Part shown: one piece after another, positions 52,027 to 60,970 of the stretch
Numbering within the stretch: the stretch's first letter is position 1
Layout of the letters: every line of letters starts with the position of its first letter
Assembly (NCBI RefSeq): GCF_040373385.1
Contig: NZ_JBDXXH010000001.1
Span: 184,575 to 248,574, forward strand
Origin: Nitratidesulfovibrio sp.
Lineage (GTDB): Bacteria; Desulfobacterota; Desulfovibrionia; Desulfovibrionales; Desulfovibrionaceae
DNA length: 64,000 bases
Direction: 5' to 3'
The notes under the pieces: generated by a model
Seen by the model: only the letters and a program-made list of their open reading frames with translations
Databases searched by the model: none
Told to the model about the DNA's origin: nothing
Translations under genes and position numbers: made by a program

Positions 52027-53505
52027 CTAGCCGGCCGAACGGGTCAGCAGGGCCACGCATTCCACGTGGGGCGAATGGGGGAACAGGTCTACGGGGCGCG
52101 CCTCTTGCAGCGCGTAGCCGCGCGCGGTGAACAGGGCCACGTCGCGGGCCATGGTGGCCGGGTTGCACGAAACGTACACGATGCGCTCCGGCTGGTGGGT
52201 GGCCACCGCCTCCACCACGTCCTCGTGCAGGCCAGCGCGTGGCGGGTCCATGACCACGATGCGCGGCGACACGCCCTCGCCCGGCCGTTCGCGGCGCAGG
52301 CTGGCGCGCACGTCGCCGGACACGAAGGAACAGTTCAGGATGTTGTTGCGCGAGGCGTTGGCGCGGGCGTCGTTGACCGCCTCGGGCGTGATTTCGAAGC
52401 CGCGCACCGCACCGGCCGCGCGGGCCAGGTGCAGGGCGATGGCCCCCACGCCGGAATACAGGTCCCACACCGTGTCGTTCGGTCCGGCGGCGGCCATGCG
52501 GCGCGCCTCGTCGTACAGCAGGGTCGCGGCGGCGGTGTTGGTCTGGAAGAACGAATCGGGGCCCAGCAGCAGGTCGTTGTCGCCCAGGCGCTCCGTCAGC
52601 ACGGCCTCGCCGTCCACGGCCAGCACCCGTTCACCGTAGGCCACCTGTTCCGGATCAAGACGCAGCGAATGGACCACGCCGGTCACCTCGGGAAAGCGGG
52701 CGCGCAACGCCTCGGCCAGGCGGGATACGGCCTGGGCCGCGCCGGGGTGCCGCCCGGTGATGCACTGGAGCATGCACTGGCGGCCCTGCGCATTCTGCCC
52801 GTCGCCGTGGGCGGTATCGTCCGCCGTCAGGGTGTCGGCACCGTCCGCCGCCGGGGTGTCGGCACTGGCCGCGCGGCCCAGTTCCGGCTCGCGCACCACC
52901 AGAAAGCGCCAGAAACCGTCGTGCCTGGCGTCATCCCAGCCGGGCAGGCCGCTTTCGCGCGCCAGTTCGCGCACCGCCTCGACGATGCGCACCGTGAGCG
53001 GGGTCTGCAAGTGGCATTCGGTAATGTCCACCACCGCGCGCGAGGCGCGGCGGCGCAGGCCCAGGTGCAACTGGCCGTCACGGTCCTGGCTGAAGGCGAA
53101 TTCCATCTTGTTGCGAAAGCCGCGTTCGGCGGGCGAGGGCAGGATGGGCAGCACGTTGGCCTCGCGCAGGCCGCCGATGCGTCCCAGCGCATCGACCACG
53201 AAGCGTTCCTTCCAGCGCAGTTGCTCGGCGTAGGGCAGATCCTGCCAGGTGCAGCCGCCGCAGTCGCCGAAGTGGGCGCAGAACGGGGTGCACTGCACGG
53301 GTGACGGTTCGAGCACGGCGTCCAGGGTGGCCTCGGCAAAGCGGCGCTTCACCGTGGTCAGCTTGGCACGGACGCGCTGGCCGGGCAGTCCGCCCGCCAC
53401 GAACACGACGCGGCCCTCGTGGCGGCACACGGCGCGGCCACCTGCGGCAAGGCCGTCCACGGTCAGTTCCAGAAGGTCGCCGGGGCGGGGGGTGGTATCG
53501 GACAT
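52027..53505 (-). CDS. rlmD: 23S rRNA (uracil-C5)-methyltransferase, RlmD/TrmA family
   Basis: 492 residues. An N-terminal TRAM domain (LELTVDGLAAGGRAV...GLPGQRVRAKL) is followed by the Fe-S cysteines in CTPFCAHFGDCGGCTWQ near residue 75. The methyltransferase domain has DSFFQTNTAAA, DLYSGVGAIAL, VMDPPRAG and the catalytic Cys in YVSCNPATMARD near 450. The CGGC cluster favours rRNA (RlmD/RlmCD) over TrmA. A variable Ala/Asp-rich insert (about 225-255) is present. GGAGA is 5 bp before the ATG. Confidence 0.92.
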   Translation of the reverse strand: MSDTTPRPGDLLELTVDGLAAGGRAVCRHEGRVVFVAGGLPGQRVRAKLTTVKRRFAEATLDAVLEPSPVQCTPFCAHFGDCGGCTWQDLPYAEQLRWKERFVVDALGRIGGLREANVLPILPSPAERGFRNKMEFAFSQDRDGQLHLGLRRRASRAVVDITECHLQTPLTVRIVEAVRELARESGLPGWDDARHDGFWRFLVVREPELGRAASADTPAADGADTLTADDTAHGDGQNAQGRQCMLQCITGRHPGAAQAVSRLAEALRARFPEVTGVVHSLRLDPEQVAYGERVLAVDGEAVLTERLGDNDLLLGPDSFFQTNTAAATLLYDEARRMAAAGPNDTVWDLYSGVGAIALHLARAAGAVRGFEITPEAVNDARANASRNNILNCSFVSGDVRASLRRERPGEGVSPRIVVMDPPRAGLHEDVVEAVATHQPERIVYVSCNPATMARDVALFTARGYALQEARPVDLFPHSPHVECVALLTRSAG

Positions 53506-53914
53506 GGTGTCTCCAGAAAATATGTTATGGATGTGGCGACCGGGGTGGTCGCGCGTGCGTGCGGTGTGGTATCGCCCGTTCAGGCAGTTGCAGCATTCAG
53601 TCCGCGCGGAATGGGGCGGAATGGGCGGAATGGGGCGGCTGCCGGGGGCACGTCCTGGTCGGGTCTGCCGGTGCCCGGTGTCATTTCTGCCGGGGGTGGG
53701 GCCGGGCCATGTACAGCGGGACGGCGCGCGAGGCAAGTGCGCGCCGGGCTTGCTCCGTGCGTTCCTTGTGCGGGAATTCACGATGCGCTTGACATTTGCC
53801 GGAAAAGCGGCAAGTAATCTGCGGACCTGGAGTGTTCACGTCAATCCCGCCCGGTGCGTGGCGGCCGTCTTGCGCGGCTGCGTGTCGCTGCCGGGGCGCA
53901 CAAGGAGTCCGGAC
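53506..53914. other. Intergenic region before a 46-residue membrane peptide gene
   Basis: It includes three GGAATGGGGC-type direct repeats at about 53609-53640 and the promoter described separately. No gene is seen. Confidence 0.5.
53789..53818 (+). promoter_or_regulatory. Promoter of the 46-residue peptide gene
   Basis: A consensus TTGACA is followed after 17-18 bp by AAGTAAT. The gene starts about 95 bp downstream, leaving a substantial leader. Confidence 0.6.
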
Positions 53915-54055
53915 ATGCTGAACGAACTGATTCAGAATGCGATGCATTCGAGCCCGCAGGGTTTCCTGGGCGTCAGCCTGATCGCCATCTACTTCTGTGT
54001 CATCGTGGCCACCGCCTTCTACCGTATCGGCAAGGGCGACCACATGCATCATTAG
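53915..54055 (+). CDS. 46-residue single-pass membrane peptide
   Basis: A short gene with AAGGAG at good spacing, its own consensus promoter and a terminator downstream. The peptide has a soluble N-terminus (MLNELIQNAMHSSPQG), a hydrophobic helix of about 20 residues (VSLIAIYFCVIVATAF) and a basic, His-rich end (RIGKGDHMHH). Function unknown; a subunit of a membrane complex or a metal-linked role for the His tail is conceivable. No related gene adjoins it. Confidence 0.75.
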   Translation: MLNELIQNAMHSSPQGFLGVSLIAIYFCVIVATAFYRIGKGDHMHH

Positions 54056-54168
54056 AAGGGGCCACGGGCGGCGCTGTCCGCCGGGTTTCTTCGGTACCGC
54101 CGCGTTCCCTCGCCGGAGCGTCACGGGGGTTTGCGGTGCGCCAGCGCGCGCTGCGCCAGTTTTTTGCA

Positions 54169-54197
54169 GGGGCCGTCCGCAGGGGCGGCCCTTTTGC
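54169..54197 (+). terminator. Terminator after the 46-residue peptide gene
   Basis: GGGCCGTCCGC and GCGGCCC form a short GC-rich hairpin followed by TTTTGCG. Confidence 0.65.
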
Positions 54198-54355
54198 GTG
54201 CCCGCCGGTGGCGGATCGGGGGAAGGCGCAAGGCTGCCGACGAGGGGCCCATGCCGCGCCTGCGGGCCGGGTGCGGCATGCATCGTCGTTATGCGGGACG
54301 GGGTAAGCTGCGGTCGATTGGCGTCGGGGCGCAGTCCGCTGCCGGGCGATATCCG

Positions 54356-55234
54356 TCACACCCGCAGGCGGTCCTCCATGATGTCCATCAGGTAGCGGCC
54401 ATAGTCGTTCTTCAGCATGGGGGCGGCCAGCGCGCGCAGTGCGTCGTCGTCGATGTAGCCCCTGCGCCAGGCGATTTCCTCGATGCAGGCGATTTTCAGC
54501 CCCTGCCGGTCCTGCACGGCCCGCACGAACGAGGCCGCCTGGTGCAGCGATTCGAAGGTGCCGGTATCCAGCCAGGCCACCCCGCGCCCCAGGAATTCCA
54601 CCGACAGGTTGCCTTCGCGCAGGTACAGGTTGTTCAGGTCGGTGATTTCCAGCTCGCCGCGTGGCGAGGGGGTGAGCCGGGCGGCCAGTTCCGGCGCGCG
54701 TCCGTCATAGAAGTAGAGGCCGGTGACCGCAAAGCGCGACTTGGGCGCGGCGGGTTTTTCCTCGATGCTGATGACCTTGCACGCGTCATCGAATTCGACC
54801 ACGCCGTAACGTTCCGGGTCGCGCACCTTGTAGCCGAACACCACGCCGCCGTGTTCCAGTCCGGCGCACTGCCGCAGCAGAGAGGGCAGCCGGTCGCCGT
54901 AGAACAGGTTGTCGCCAAGGATCAGGCAGCTGGGTTCCCCGGCCAGAAAGTCGCGCGCCAGCACGAAGGCCTGGGCCAGTCCTTCGGGGCGGGGCTGCGC
55001 GATGTAGGTGAACGCAAGGCCCAGTTGCGCGCCGTCACCCAGCAGTTCGCGAAAGCGCGGTTGGTCCGCCGGGGTGGTGATGATGCATATTTCGCGGATG
55101 CCCGCCAGCATCAGCACCGACAGCGGGTAGTAGATCATGGGCTTGTCGTACACCGGCATGAGCTGTTTGGAGACGCCCATGGTGATGGGGTAGAGCCGCG
55201 TGCCGGACCCCCCGGCGAGAATGATGCCTTTCAT
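54356..55234 (-). CDS. rfbA: Glucose-1-phosphate thymidylyltransferase
   Basis: 292 residues. It makes dTDP-glucose, the first step of dTDP-rhamnose and other deoxysugars. [16 protein letters not shown] at the N-terminus is the nucleotide-binding signature, [17 protein letters not shown] follows, LGDNLFYGD near residue 110 binds metal, and VVEFDD / [11 protein letters not shown] and WLDTGT are present. Length is normal. No rfbB, rfbC or rfbD is nearby, so the rest of the pathway lies elsewhere. GAGAGG precedes the ATG. Confidence 0.95.
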   Translation of the reverse strand: MKGIILAGGSGTRLYPITMGVSKQLMPVYDKPMIYYPLSVLMLAGIREICIITTPADQPRFRELLGDGAQLGLAFTYIAQPRPEGLAQAFVLARDFLAGEPSCLILGDNLFYGDRLPSLLRQCAGLEHGGVVFGYKVRDPERYGVVEFDDACKVISIEEKPAAPKSRFAVTGLYFYDGRAPELAARLTPSPRGELEITDLNNLYLREGNLSVEFLGRGVAWLDTGTFESLHQAASFVRAVQDRQGLKIACIEEIAWRRGYIDDDALRALAAPMLKNDYGRYLMDIMEDRLRV

Positions 55235-55486
55235 GCCGACCTCTCTGGTGATGGTGCCGTGCGGGCACGGCAGTGCGGCATGGTAGCCGGGACGGGGCGG
55301 GAAGGGAAGGGGGGGCCGGGCGGGCGCTTCCGGTGGAGGCGCAACACCGCTCCGGCGGATTGCGTGGCGAACGGCCCGGAGGGAATGGGGGGGCGCTGTC
55401 TGGTGATGCGCGCTGGCGGGCGGTCCGGCGCGGGCCGGACCTGGCCGGACCTGGCGGGACCTGGCCGGGCCGGGCGTCCGGGCAAC

Positions 55487-55507
55487 AAAAAAGACGGCCT
55501 AGCCGTC
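55487..55507 (-). terminator. Orphan leftward terminator
   Basis: GACGGCTAGGCCGTC on the - strand forms a 7 bp stem followed by TTTTTTG. No protein gene ends here. Confidence 0.75.
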
Positions 55508-55630
55508 CTGTGGCACCCTTTGCGGAAGGGCTTTGGGGTGTGCTCGCGTTTTTTGGTGGTCCGGGGGGAACAGCCTTGGGGGAGGGCCTTGGTGCGGGGT
55601 TCCCCCCGGACGCGAGACGAGACACACTCG
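55487..55630 (-). ncRNA. Candidate structured small RNA
   Basis: A leftward intrinsic terminator (GACGGCT-A-GGCCGTC then TTTTTTGTTG, 55507 to 55487) has no gene ahead of it. About 50 bp upstream is a 13 bp perfect stem GTCCGGGGGGAAC / GTTCCCCCCGGAC (55559-55611), extended outward by CTCGCG/CGCGAG and GTGTG/CACAC pairs with internal loops. A TATACC at 55642-55637 could be its -10. A transcript of about 145 nt with one long interrupted hairpin results. The shape recalls 6S RNA, but no family is claimed. Confidence 0.45.
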
Positions 55631-55971
55631 AGAAGAGGTATACCCCCGGAACCATGGCCCGTCTGTTAGAAATTTTGCGGGGGGTGGTCGGACATGGCGG
55701 TAAGTGGTTGCTGACGTCCGGTATTGTTGAGGAATGGGGAAATTCTAATGCGGGGGCGGTGCTGTGGCCGTTGTTGGCGGGGGGAAATCCCGACCTTGCG
55801 GGGCGGGTGGGGGTGTGCTATCGACATCGGCCCTGCAAGTCGGGGAGCTTGGCGCGGCGAAAAGGCTGGCGCTGGCGCAAGGATGCGGCCCGCTTGTGGC
55901 CGCCCGGACGGAATTTTACGAACATTTCCGGGGCTCGGCGGCGCGCCATGGCATTCCGGGGCATTCCGGGG

Positions 55972-55999
55972 TTGACTTCCTGCCCGGAATGAGGATAAG
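55972..55999 (+). promoter_or_regulatory. Promoter of rplU-rpmA
   Basis: TTGACT and GATAAG separated by 16 bp, 30 bp before the rplU start, with GGAGG 6 bp before the ATG. Confidence 0.65.
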
Positions 56000-56028
56000 T
56001 CAGCCCTCTCTCGTCATGGAGGATACTA

Positions 56029-56337
56029 ATGTACGCGATTATCGAAACGGGTGGCAAACAGTTCCGCGTCGAAGAAGGCGCCAAGATCTTCGTCGAGAAG
56101 CTCGAGGCCGAAGCCGGCAGCGAAATTGTCATCGATAAGATTCTGATGCTGGGCGGCGGCGCGTTTTCCGTCGGCGCTCCCTATGTGGAAGGCGCGAAGG
56201 TCACCGCTGAGGTGGTCGAACACGGTCGCGGCGAAAAGCTCATCGTGTTCAAGAAGTGGCGCCGCAACGACTCCCGCAAGAAGCAGGGCCACCGTCAGGA
56301 TTTCACGGCCCTGAAGATCAAGGCCATCCAGGCCTAG
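56029..56337 (+). CDS. rplU: 50S ribosomal protein L21
   Basis: 102 residues, full length. MYAIIETGGKQFRVEEG is the family N-terminus and KKWRRNDSRKKQGHRQDFT the basic C-terminal rRNA-binding segment. First gene of the conserved rplU-rpmA-obgE order. Confidence 0.98.
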   Translation: MYAIIETGGKQFRVEEGAKIFVEKLEAEAGSEIVIDKILMLGGGAFSVGAPYVEGAKVTAEVVEHGRGEKLIVFKKWRRNDSRKKQGHRQDFTALKIKAIQA

Positions 56338-56355
56338 CGCCAAGGAGAACACGTC

Positions 56356-56625
56356 ATGGCACATAAAAAAGCAGGCGGCAGTTCCCGTAACGGTCGCGAC
56401 AGCGCCGGACAACGCCGCGGCGTGAAGCGCTTCGGCGGCGAGCGGGTTCTGGCAGGCAACATTCTCGTCCGTCAGCTGGGCACTCGCGTGCACCCCGGAG
56501 ACAACGTGGGCATGGGCAGGGACTACACCCTGTTCGCCACGGTCGAGGGCACCGTGAAGTACGAAAAGTACACCCGCAAGAAGAAGGTCCAGACCCGCGT
56601 GCACGTGGTGCCCGCCCAGGCGTAG
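56356..56625 (+). CDS. rpmA: 50S ribosomal protein L27
   Basis: 89 residues. [24 protein letters not shown] is the usual N-terminus that reaches the peptidyl-transferase centre, without the cleaved extension seen in Firmicutes. AAGGAGA lies 8 bp before the ATG, 18 bp after rplU. Confidence 0.98.
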   Translation: MAHKKAGGSSRNGRDSAGQRRGVKRFGGERVLAGNILVRQLGTRVHPGDNVGMGRDYTLFATVEGTVKYEKYTRKKKVQTRVHVVPAQA

Positions 56626-56660
56626 GCCAGGCGCACATACACGTCCACGGCTTGCATTTC

Positions 56661-56698
56661 CGGGGCGGAAGTCGCGTAGCGCTCTTCCGCCCCTTTCG
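56661..56698 (+). terminator. Terminator after rpmA
   Basis: GGGGCGGAAG pairs with CTTCCGCCCC around a roughly 12-base loop, followed by TTTCGTG. Obg therefore probably has a further promoter in 56700-56986. Confidence 0.7.
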
Positions 56699-56986
56699 TG
56701 TTTGCCACGCGCTCCGGTCCCGTGTAGTGCACGGGCCAGATCGGCCAACCCGGCCCGTTTGGCAGGTCGCGTGACCGGCCAGGGGGCATGGTGGGCGTGG
56801 CGGGCACCAGCGGTCCCCCCGGCTTCTTCGGCATCCGTCGCGTTCACGGCGTTCCTTGGTGTATACTGTGCCGGGGGGCACGGGTATCGTCGGGCATGTC
56901 GGCGGTTTCCGGCCTCGTCTCGGCTTTCCGGACGTTCCGGGCGCCGCATCCATCGCTTATCCACAAGTATTCAAGGCAGGCTCACC

Positions 56987-58093
56987 ATGCGCTTCGTTGA
57001 CGAAGCCACCATCACGGTTCGCGCGGGCAACGGCGGCAACGGCTGCGTTTCGTTCCGCCGCGAAAAGTTCGTGCCGCGCGGCGGTCCCGACGGGGGCGAC
57101 GGCGGCGACGGCGGCAGCGTCATCCTGCGCGCCTCCACCCGGCTGCTGTCGCTGTACGACTTCCGCCTGCAACGCAACTACGAGGCGCAGAACGGGCAGG
57201 GCGGCATGGGCAGCCAGTGCCATGGCCGCAAGGGCGACGACCTGACGGTGGAATTGCCGTTGGGCACCCAGATCTATCAGGTGACCGACGACGGCGAAAC
57301 CCTGCTGGCCGACCTTTCCGACCCCGACACGGCTTTCGTGGTGGCGCAGGGCGGGCGCGGCGGCAAGGGCAACGAGCACTTCAAGTCGTCCACCAACCGC
57401 GCCCCGCGCTTTGCCCAGAAGGGCGAGGCCGGCGTGGTGCTCTCGCTGCGCCTGGAACTGAAGATCCTTGCCGACGCGGGCCTGCTGGGCCTGCCCAACG
57501 CGGGCAAGTCCACCTTCATCTCCAAGGTGTCGGCGGCGCGTCCCAAGATCGCGGCCTATCCGTTCACCACGCTGACGCCCAACCTCGGCGTGATGATCGA
57601 CGATGCCGACCCGGAGCAGCGGCTGGTCATCGCGGACATTCCCGGCCTCATCGAGGGGGCGCATTCCGGGCAGGGCCTTGGCCACCGCTTCCTGAAGCAC
57701 GTGGAGCGCACCCGGTTCCTGGTGCACATCCTGAGCGTGGAAGACGTGTCGCTGGACAGTCCCGACGGCCCGTGGAGCGGCTTTGACCTCATCAACGAGG
57801 AACTGGTGCGCTTCGACGCGGACCTTGGCCAGCGGGTGCAGTTGCAGGTGGTCAACAAGATCGACCTGCGCACCGCCGAAGACGTGCAGGCCCTGCGCGA
57901 GCGTGCCGCGGCCGACGGGCGCACGGTGCTCTTCATGTCCGCGCTCACGGGCGACGGCGTGGAGGAAGTGGTGACCGAGATGTGGCGCATGCGCGACGCG
58001 CTGGACAACAACGAGGCCCTGGTGCGCCTGCGCGAGACCGAGGAATTCGACGAGGAAGAAAGCGACATCGAGGTGATCTGGGTGCGCGAATAA
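56987..58093 (+). CDS. obgE: GTPase Obg/CgtA
   Basis: 368 residues. The Gly-rich OBG fold (FVDEATITVRAGNGGNGCVSFRREKFVPRGGPDGGDGG) precedes a GTPase domain with GLPNAGKST near residue 168, DIPGLIEGA, NKID near 285 and SALTGDG. It acts in late 50S assembly and stress signalling. The C-terminus is short and acidic, lacking a TGS-type domain. AAGGCAGG precedes the ATG. proB follows after 48 bp. Confidence 0.97.
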   Translation: MRFVDEATITVRAGNGGNGCVSFRREKFVPRGGPDGGDGGDGGSVILRASTRLLSLYDFRLQRNYEAQNGQGGMGSQCHGRKGDDLTVELPLGTQIYQVTDDGETLLADLSDPDTAFVVAQGGRGGKGNEHFKSSTNRAPRFAQKGEAGVVLSLRLELKILADAGLLGLPNAGKSTFISKVSAARPKIAAYPFTTLTPNLGVMIDDADPEQRLVIADIPGLIEGAHSGQGLGHRFLKHVERTRFLVHILSVEDVSLDSPDGPWSGFDLINEELVRFDADLGQRVQLQVVNKIDLRTAEDVQALRERAAADGRTVLFMSALTGDGVEEVVTEMWRMRDALDNNEALVRLRETEEFDEEESDIEVIWVRE

Positions 58094-58141
58094 GTCCGGC
58101 GCAAGCCGGCGACGCGCCCCGCATCCCAACGGAGCGACGGC

Positions 58142-59329
58142 ATGTCCAGACGGGACGAGGCGAAGCGGGACAGGGCGGATACGGCGGGCGACTGGCAGGC
58201 CGAGCGGCGCAGGGCGCTGGCGGATGCCCGTTGCATCGTGCTCAAGGTGGGCAGCGCCGTGCTGACCAACGGCGATGGGCTGGACCTTGCCATGGTGGAA
58301 TCGCTGGCGGACCAGCTTTCCGCCCTGCAGGAAGGCGGGCGGCGCGTGGTGCTGGTGTCTTCCGGCGCGGTGGCGGCGGGGCGCGGCGTGCTGCGCAGTT
58401 GCTGCGAGATTGCGGGCATGCCCCACCGGCAGGCGGCATCGGCCATCGGGCAGAGCCGCCTGATGCATCATTATGATGAAGCCTTCGCCCGGCGCGGGCG
58501 CATATCGGCCCAGGTGCTGCTGACCCGCGACGACCTGAAGAGCCGCAACCGCTTTCTCAACGCCCGCAACACCTTTGCCGCGCTGCTCGACTGGGGCGCC
58601 ATTCCCGTGGTCAACGAGAACGACACCGTGGCCGTGCACGACCTGAAGTTCGGCGACAACGACTGTCTGGCCAGCCTGCTGCTGAACATCGTGGAAGCCG
58701 ACCTGTTCGTGAACCTGACCTCGGCGGGCGGCGTGTTCGCGCAAAATCCGCAGAACAACCCCGATGCCTGCGTCATGGACTGCATCGACGACGTGCACGG
58801 GCTGGATCTGGACGGGCTGTGCGGCGGCAAGACCTCCGTGGGCACCGGCGGCATGTATTCCAAGCTGCTGTCCGCGCGGCGCGCCGCGCAGATCGGCGTG
58901 CCCACGCTCATCGTGCCCGGCCGCGAGCCCGACGTGCTGGCCCGCGCCTTCGCGGGCGAGGCCATAGGCACCTGGGTGCGCGCCGACGTCAGGACGGTTT
59001 CGCGCCGCAAGTACTGGCTGGCCTACCAGTCGGACCCGGCGGGCACCGTCACCGTGGACGAAGGCGCGGCCCACGCGCTGCTGCAAGGTGGCAAAAGCCT
59101 GCTGCCCGGCGGGGTATGCGCGGTAGAGGGGGGCTTCGGCTCCGGCGCGCTGGTGCGCGTGGCCGCCCAGGACGGCACGGTCATCGGGGTGGGGCTGTCC
59201 AACTATGCGGCGGCTGAGCTGCGGCGCATCATGGGCCACAAGCGCCACGAGGTGGCGGCCCTTCTGGGTGACGCGCACTATCCCGAGGTTATTCACCGCG
59301 ACAACCTGTTGCTGGATGCCGTGGTTTAG
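58142..59329 (+). CDS. proB: Glutamate 5-kinase
   Basis: 395 residues. It phosphorylates glutamate in proline synthesis. The amino acid kinase domain has VLKVGSAVLT near residue 34, LVSSGAVAAGRG, NENDTVAVHDLKFGDNDCLAS and GTGGMYSKLLSAR; a C-terminal PUA domain (about 300-385, GAAHALLQGGKSLLPGGV) completes it. An Arg/Asp-rich 28-residue N-terminal extension precedes the core. The obgE-proB order is common. Its TAG stop begins a hairpin element. Confidence 0.96.
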   Translation: MSRRDEAKRDRADTAGDWQAERRRALADARCIVLKVGSAVLTNGDGLDLAMVESLADQLSALQEGGRRVVLVSSGAVAAGRGVLRSCCEIAGMPHRQAASAIGQSRLMHHYDEAFARRGRISAQVLLTRDDLKSRNRFLNARNTFAALLDWGAIPVVNENDTVAVHDLKFGDNDCLASLLLNIVEADLFVNLTSAGGVFAQNPQNNPDACVMDCIDDVHGLDLDGLCGGKTSVGTGGMYSKLLSARRAAQIGVPTLIVPGREPDVLARAFAGEAIGTWVRADVRTVSRRKYWLAYQSDPAGTVTVDEGAAHALLQGGKSLLPGGVCAVEGGFGSGALVRVAAQDGTVIGVGLSNYAAAELRRIMGHKRHEVAALLGDAHYPEVIHRDNLLLDAVV

Positions 59330-59453
59330 TCGCGAGGATTTTGCCGCATGGCGGCGTCAAACAGGGATGGTTGCTGCGGTCGAGTACCACAAAAGTACAC
59401 TCCCTCCGCAACCATCCTGTTTTCCTTGCCCTGCGGCAAACTTCTCGCGACGA
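59327..59453. repeat. Stop-codon-anchored hairpin element, copy 4 (after proB)
   Basis: Outer arms 59329-59348 and 59432-59451 (20 bp, two mismatches). Between them are CGTCAAAC (59355-59362), inner arm CAGGGATGGTTGC, GGTCGAGTAC, loop, GTACACTCCCT, inner arm GCAACCATCCTG (59408-59419) and TTTTCCTTGCC. Confidence 0.85.
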
Positions 59454-59549
59454 AACTGGATGGACTGTCCGTAAATGCTGGCGGTGAGGCTCCCAATTCG
59501 CCCCATACTGTAGGATTCCATTTCCTGTTCTGAAGCAAGGACCCCGCGC

Positions 59550-60395
59550 ATGACCGTACACGCACCGCACGCCACGCCCCCCTGCATCCTGACCATCGCC
59601 GGGTCCGATTCCGGCGGCGGCGCGGGCATTCAGGCGGACCTGAAGGCCATGACCGCCCTCGGCGGCTTCGGCATGAGCGTCATCACCGCGCTCACGGCCC
59701 AGAACGGCCTGGGCGTCACCGGCATCCACGCCCCGGACGCGGAGTTCGTGGCCCTGCAACTGACCACCGTGCTGGACGGTTTTCCCGTGGTCGGGGCCAA
59801 GACGGGCATGCTGTTCTCCGCGCCCATCATCGAGGCCGTGGCCGACGTGCTGGACGCCCGCAAGAATTTTCCGCTGGTGGTGGACCCGGTGTCCGTGAGC
59901 CAGAGCGGCCACCGCCTGCTGCGCGAGGACGCCGTGGAGGCCATGGTGCGCCGGGTGCTGCCCCTGGCCGACCTGTTGACCCCCAACCGGCCCGAGGCGG
60001 AAATGCTGGCGGGCATGGACATCGCCACCGAAGGCGATGCCCGCGAGGCGGTGCGCCGCATCCTGGGCATGGGACCGAAGGCCGTGCTGCTGAAGGGTGG
60101 GCACTTCGAGGGCAGCGGCGACCTGGTGGACTGGCTGGGCCTGCCCGGCGGGGCAGACGGCGAAGCGGACATTGTCGCGCTATCCCAGCCCCGCGTGGAC
60201 ACCCCCAACAACCACGGCACCGGCTGCACCCTGTCCGCCGCCATAGCCACCTGCCTGGGGCTTGGCATGAAACTGCTGCCAGCCGTGCAGCGCGCCCAGC
60301 GCTACCTGAACCTGTGCCTGCGCGAAAGCTACACGCCGGGCCGGGGCTTTGGCCCGCCCAACCATGCCGCGCCGTTGACCCTGCGGGATTTCTAG
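59550..60395 (+). CDS. thiD: Hydroxymethylpyrimidine / phosphomethylpyrimidine kinase
   Basis: 281 residues of the ribokinase-fold ThiD family. TIAGSDSGGGAGIQADLKAM near residue 11 is diagnostic; VDPVSVSQSG, LLTPNRPEAEML, KGGH and the anion-hole NHGTGCTLSAAIA near residue 215 follow. It phosphorylates HMP twice for thiamine synthesis. There is no thiE fusion and no TPP riboswitch motif upstream. AAGGA lies about 10 bp before the ATG. Confidence 0.96.
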   Translation: MTVHAPHATPPCILTIAGSDSGGGAGIQADLKAMTALGGFGMSVITALTAQNGLGVTGIHAPDAEFVALQLTTVLDGFPVVGAKTGMLFSAPIIEAVADVLDARKNFPLVVDPVSVSQSGHRLLREDAVEAMVRRVLPLADLLTPNRPEAEMLAGMDIATEGDAREAVRRILGMGPKAVLLKGGHFEGSGDLVDWLGLPGGADGEADIVALSQPRVDTPNNHGTGCTLSAAIATCLGLGMKLLPAVQRAQRYLNLCLRESYTPGRGFGPPNHAAPLTLRDF

Positions 60396-60970
60396 CGGAT
60401 TGCCGACAGCCCCGCCCCGTTGGCAGGGGTACCGCACGGCATGCGCCGCGTGCGCCGCGTGCGCCACATGCCGTGGAAGGGGCGGCATATCCGGCATATT
60501 CGGGCCGCCCCATGGGGCGGCCCTTTGCATTTGCAGCGCGCGGGATTGCCCGACGGCCTGTCTTCGCGTCCAGTCAGACGGACGGCCGGACTGATGGCCG
60601 GACTGATGGCCGGAAGACCTCGCAACGGCCTGCAAAACGGCTGGTCCCGCTCCTGCTTCCTTCACCAGGTGCCGCCAGAACGGCCCGAACCTGCCGACTT
60701 GGAAATATCATGGACCTGAGGTAGGCTTTTTCAGGTGCGGAAAGCCCCTGTCGGGTCGCCATTCGACCATGGGGCTGGGCGCCCGCTCCGGCGGTCAGTC
60801 TGGCCTGGTTGTCAGCCCGGTCCGGTTGCCAGTTTGGCCCGGCGGCCAGTCTGGCCCGCCTGCCAGGCTGGTTTGACCGCAGCACCGCCCGCAAACCGAT
60901 CCCGCTCGGCCCATCCCGCGCTTTTCCACCCGTAGCCAGCGCCACCCCGAACGCCTCCACAGGACGATGC
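60396..60970. other. Intergenic region with terminator and short repeats
   Basis: It contains CATGCGCCGCGTGCGCCGCGTG tandem units (60440-60462), a perfect palindromic terminator (60503-60524) and three GGCCGGACTGAT units (60590-60620). Related CCAGTCTGG/CCAGTTTGG repeats lie at 60795-60875. No gene is supported. Confidence 0.55.
60503..60524 (+). terminator. Terminator after thiD
   Basis: GGGCCGCCCC-AT-GGGGCGGCCC is a perfect 10 bp stem followed by TTTGCATTTG. Confidence 0.8.

Larger units (their letters stand above)
55235..56028. other. Long intergenic region before rplU
   Basis: It contains an array of 11 bp GGCCGGACCTG repeats (about 55428-55470), a leftward terminator and large hairpin (possible small RNA, separate entry), and the rplU promoter. 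Positions 55660-55970 show no supported gene. Confidence 0.6.

Noticed and set aside
55511-55526. TGGCAC...TTGC as sigma-54 promoter
   Set aside because: The spacing between GG and GC is two bases too short.
55235-56028. Protein gene between rfbA and rplU
   Set aside because: Open frames there lack start signals and homologous-looking motifs; hairpins and repeats explain the sequence better.
10286-59453. Reading the hairpin elements as integron attC sites
   Set aside because: They follow stop codons and fold as imperfect hairpins, but the conserved motifs do not fit GTTRRRY/RYYYAAC, host genes are core genes in normal order, and no integrase is present.
10286-59453. Reading the hairpin elements as simple intrinsic terminators
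   Set aside because: They lack U-tracts after the stems and carry conserved internal motifs that terminators do not need.
59452-59549. TPP riboswitch before thiD
   Set aside because: No CTGAGA-type or other thi-box core in the short leader.
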